Assembly: GCF_009908265.2 (NCBI RefSeq)
Contig: NZ_JAAATX020000013.1
Location: 91,207 to 155,206 of the forward strand
DNA from: Paragemmobacter amnigenus
GTDB lineage: Bacteria > Pseudomonadota > Alphaproteobacteria > Rhodobacterales > Rhodobacteraceae
Length of the DNA: 64,000 nt
Direction of reading: 5' to 3'
Numbering within the stretch: position 1 is the first letter of the stretch; the number at the start of each line of letters is the position of its first letter. The notes beneath the pieces are model-generated. The model made no database searches, had not been told where the DNA came from, and worked only from the letters and a program-made list of their open reading frames with translations. Below, piece by piece: positions 61,063-64,000 of this stretch. The position numbers and the translations under genes are program-made.

Positions 61063-64000
61063 ATGGCGACGATCATTATCACCGATGCCACGTCTGGTTC
61101 CGTGGATGTCAACGACGGCGATGTCGTCATCATCGATCCCAGCGCCTATGGGACCTACACGCTCTATGCCCCTCCGGGAGCGGAGTATGACGTCCTGATC
61201 AACCAGGACCTGCCGAATTCGATCACCTTCTTCACCTCGCTCGATTCAACGGTGAATGCGCGCTTCGCGCCGGGCGTGTCGGCCTACAACCTCGATTGGG
61301 GCGGGGTGTCGGGCTATGGCGGCGTCGAGATCGTGGAAACCGGCGACGGGTTCCGCATCACGGATGGCGGCGGCTATTCGATGGGGGAGCAGGACGACAC
61401 CCTGATCCTTGGCCCGAACAACTATGTCGACAACCAGATCTGGATGGGCGACGGGCAGGATACCCTGATCATCGGCGAGAACAGCACGGTCTTCGGCCAG
61501 ATCAACACCGAGGCGGGCAACGGCGATGTGATCAACATCGGCTCCGGCAGCTATGTCGAGAACATCAACCTTGGCGCGACGGTCGATCTGACGATCGGGT
61601 CGAATGTCACGGTGAACGGGTATATCTACACCGGTTTCGACGACACCATCGGCGACAAGGTCACGATCGGCGACAACGCCACGCTGAACTATTACGTCGA
61701 CCTTCAGACGGGCAATGATACGCTGGCCATCGGCGACGGGGCGACGATGTTCGGCCGGGTCTATGCCGACGAGGGCGACGACCTGATCACCATCGGCGAC
61801 GATGCCAAGATCAACGAGTATATCTGGCTCTATACCGGTAACGATACGCTGACCATCGGCGACAATGCCGTGATCACCGACGGGTATTATGGCGAGCTTT
61901 ATGCCTGGGACGGCGATGACCTGATCGTCATCGGCGACAATGCCTCGATGGGTGATCATGCCTGGGTCGCGATGGGCACCGGCAACGATACGCTGTCCAT
62001 GGGGGTCTATGACTTCACCAGTTACGGCCAGTTCTGGGGTGAGGGCGGCACCGATACGCTGAACATCTCTGAAGGGTTCGGGTTCACCAAGGCCCAGATC
62101 GAGGGCATCCTGGCCGCCGAGGGCTGGCGTGACGATGACGGCGACGGCGTTTACGAGGTCAGGGGAAATGACTTCCGGATCGGTGACAGCTATTTCTACA
62201 GCTGGGAACGGGTCTCGGTCATCGTGCCGCAGGATGGCATCGTCGACGGCACGGCAGGCGCGGACAATATCGCGCCCGGCTATACCGACGCGCAGGGCGA
62301 TCAGGTCGACGGCACCGATGGCCTGAATGACGTGATCCGCGCCGGGGCGGGGAACGATGTGGTCAATGCCGGCGCGGGCGATGACACGGTCGACGGCGGC
62401 TCGGGCAATGACGCGGTGTCGGGCGGTGATGGCAACGACCTGATCCGCGGCGATGGCGTGGACCCGCTGACCCAGGTGCAGCGCCCGCTGCTGACCCTGA
62501 CCAACACCGACAACCTGCAGGACGCCGGCCAGACCGAGGCGTCCGGGTCCCGCGCGGTGGAACTGGTGAAGCTGGCCGATGGCCGGTTGATCATGGTGAC
62601 GTCGGAGAACGGGACAGGAAGCGACGGCATCGCCACTTACGAGATCGACGGTGATCCGAATTCCGCCACCTTCGGCCGGATCATCAACCCGGCCGGGTCG
62701 ACTTCGACCAGCCCCGGCGCGGGCAGCAGCGGCGACCTGACCGGCAAGATCAGCCAGTTGCAGGCTTCGGCTGCCGGTGCGGGCTTTGACAACATCCAGA
62801 GCATGGAAGCCGTCACCCTGCCGACGGGCGAGACCTATGTCTTCACCGCCGACGTCTCCACGGCCACGATCGGCATCGCCCGCGTCGGCGCGAATGGCGG
62901 GCTGACCGAGGGGCCGTCGCTGACCGATGCGACGCGTCTGGATCAGGTGCAGGGCCTGTCGGTCATCAATGTCGGCGGGCAGCCGATCCTGCTGGCCTAT
63001 TCCGGCGGCAATTCCGACAGCCTGCTCAGCTATTCCATCAACCCCGCGACGGGCGGGTTGACGCTTCTGGACCGCGAGGTGGACGGCAACGGGCTGGGCG
63101 AGAATTTCCTTGCGGGCTCGTCGGGCGAGTCGACCTCCTTCATCGAAGGCTTCACCAACAGCGCGGGGCAAAGCTTTGTCCTTGTCGCCGGCAATGAGGG
63201 GGGGCAGAACGGCATCTCGCTCTGGACGGTCAATAGCGCGGGGCAGTTCACCTTCCAGAACGCGCGCGGGGACGACCAGAATGGCGGGTCGGAAACCGAT
63301 CCGCAGGGCAATACGCTGGGCCGCGATCTGGTCAGCCCGGCCGGATCGCAGACGGGTCTGGACGATTCCAACGCGGCGACCTGGGCGGAAATCGGCGGCA
63401 GGACCTATGTCTTCGTCGGCGGCAATGACGACGATGTCACGATCTTCCGCGTCGATCCGGATGCCCGCGGTGACGGCACCTTCGACCTGACGCTGGTCGG
63501 CCATGCCGACAATGTCATGAGCGATATCAGCGCCTTGCACTTCATCCCGTCGGGCGACAGCGGCACGCTGGTGATCGGGGGCGAGCAGAGCGAACTGCGC
63601 TATGTCGCGGTCCACCTCAACCCGACCACGGGTGTGGTCACACTTGATCTGGCGGGCGGGCGCATCGTGGACGATGCGGGCGAACCGGGGGCGGAACTCC
63701 TCGATTCCGAAGATCTCGCCTATCTGGACGGAGTGCTTGTCTCTGCCTCGGACAATGACAACGGGGTTGCGGTCCTGACGGTCAAACCCTCTTTCGAGAC
63801 GGCGTCCGGCACGGTCGACAGTGTCGCCGGCGATGACGTGCTGAACGGGGGCGCAGGGAACGACACGGTCGAGGGTGGCGAGGGCAACGACACGCTGACT
63901 GGCGGGGCGGGGTCTGACACGCTGCGGGGCGAGGGGGGGGATGACACCTTCCTGCTGCAGCCGGGCTTTGGCACGGATGCGATCACGGGCGGCGAGACGG
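61063..64000 (+). CDS. Large secreted RTX-type calcium-binding protein (3' end outside window)
   Basis: The ATG at 61063, behind GGAGAG, opens a frame that stays open for at least 979 residues. There is no Sec signal, as expected for type I secretion. Residues about 100-320 hold nine or ten imperfect 19-26-residue repeats built on GNDTLxIGDNA. A first RTX block (NDVIRAGAGNDVVNAGAGDD) lies near residues 420-465. About 430 residues with repeating GLxxxxV/TYVFV strands follow and look like a beta-propeller. A second RTX block (DVLNGGAGNDTVEGGEGNDT) begins near residue 925. The C-terminal secretion signal would lie beyond the window. It is likely a surface or matrix protein, or an extracellular enzyme. 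Confidence 0.85.
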   Translation, partial: MATIIITDATSGSVDVNDGDVVIIDPSAYGTYTLYAPPGAEYDVLINQDLPNSITFFTSLDSTVNARFAPGVSAYNLDWGGVSGYGGVEIVETGDGFRITDGGGYSMGEQDDTLILGPNNYVDNQIWMGDGQDTLIIGENSTVFGQINTEAGNGDVINIGSGSYVENINLGATVDLTIGSNVTVNGYIYTGFDDTIGDKVTIGDNATLNYYVDLQTGNDTLAIGDGATMFGRVYADEGDDLITIGDDAKINEYIWLYTGNDTLTIGDNAVITDGYYGELYAWDGDDLIVIGDNASMGDHAWVAMGTGNDTLSMGVYDFTSYGQFWGEGGTDTLNISEGFGFTKAQIEGILAAEGWRDDDGDGVYEVRGNDFRIGDSYFYSWERVSVIVPQDGIVDGTAGADNIAPGYTDAQGDQVDGTDGLNDVIRAGAGNDVVNAGAGDDTVDGGSGNDAVSGGDGNDLIRGDGVDPLTQVQRPLLTLTNTDNLQDAGQTEASGSRAVELVKLADGRLIMVTSENGTGSDGIATYEIDGDPNSATFGRIINPAGSTSTSPGAGSSGDLTGKISQLQASAAGAGFDNIQSMEAVTLPTGETYVFTADVSTATIGIARVGANGGLTEGPSLTDATRLDQVQGLSVINVGGQPILLAYSGGNSDSLLSYSINPATGGLTLLDREVDGNGLGENFLAGSSGESTSFIEGFTNSAGQSFVLVAGNEGGQNGISLWTVNSAGQFTFQNARGDDQNGGSETDPQGNTLGRDLVSPAGSQTGLDDSNAATWAEIGGRTYVFVGGNDDDVTIFRVDPDARGDGTFDLTLVGHADNVMSDISALHFIPSGDSGTLVIGGEQSELRYVAVHLNPTTGVVTLDLAGGRIVDDAGEPGAELLDSEDLAYLDGVLVSASDNDNGVAVLTVKPSFETASGTVDSVAGDDVLNGGAGNDTVEGGEGNDTLTGGAGSDTLRGEGGDDTFLLQPGFGTDAITGGET

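Noticed and set aside
61246..63615. 789-residue minus-strand frame opposite the RTX gene
   Set aside because: Its regular Ile/Val/Asp pattern is the reverse reading of the RTX repeats; the plus-strand frame has the ribosome site and calcium motifs.

Overview
The window is about 68-70% GC, has short intergenic gaps and many ATGA/GTGA start-stop overlaps. Its gene content (a ChvE/Ggu sugar locus, an alphaproteobacterial-type ImuA, DUF3572, a BTLCP cysteine peptidase, a DUF4153 membrane protein, an H-NOX-like protein) and its extragenic motif (TATTTGGG next to GC hairpins) point to an alphaproteobacterium of the Rhodobacteraceae/Paracoccaceae type. It looks chromosomal. I see no rRNA, CRISPR array, insertion sequence or prophage, and only one tRNA (Glu, UUC).

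Layout. 1-1071: 3'-truncated Rieske oxygenase. 1274-9892: a LysR regulator (GbpR-like) divergent from chvE-gguA-gguB-gguC, an IlvD/Edd-type sugar-acid dehydratase and an AraA-like sugar 1-dehydrogenase; together these import and oxidise L-arabinose and/or D-galactose. 10212-14427: an RND efflux pump pair on the minus strand. 14584-18730: LacI regulator, an intergenic hairpin array, aldo/keto reductase, an orphan imuA, NUDIX hydrolase and DUF983. 18936-21098: a periplasmic EF-hand protein followed by an ECF sigma / small membrane protein / Spy-CpxP-like metal-sensor module resembling CnrHYX. 21102-28714: PleD-like diguanylate cyclase, DUF3572, HAD phosphatase, a stand-alone MttB-family methyltransferase, DUF4153, and an H-NOX-like protein lacking the proximal histidine, translationally coupled to a GGDEF cyclase. 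29007-32954: BTLCP peptidase, then katG divergent from oxyR. 

33004-46933: two divergent operons around a shared promoter region at 40251-40380. The left one encodes a phytoene-desaturase-like FAD oxidoreductase plus a peptide-type ABC importer (five genes). The right one encodes a cyclase (kynurenine-formamidase fold), a second FAD oxidoreductase, a MarR regulator and the two subunits of an aerobic indolepyruvate:ferredoxin-type oxidoreductase. This looks like a complete uptake-and-oxidation unit whose substrate I cannot name; it is the best candidate for an undescribed pathway here. 47015-49281: a flavin reductase / luciferase-like monooxygenase pair with a winged-helix regulator. 49315-56982: a CoA-dependent aromatic pathway (3-hydroxyacyl-CoA dehydrogenase, 2-aminobenzoyl-CoA or salicylyl-CoA monooxygenase/reductase fusion, SDR, MarR, enoyl-CoA hydratase, acyl-CoA dehydrogenase, thioesterase, RidA) that matches aerobic anthranilate degradation but has no CoA ligase in the window. 

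56995-64000: a lower-GC DUF3800 gene just after the tRNA-Glu terminator, tRNA-Glu, a lytic transglycosylase, a membrane-anchored LytTR regulator, a 1.1-kb stretch without a recognisable gene, and the 5' part of a large secreted RTX-type protein that runs off the end.
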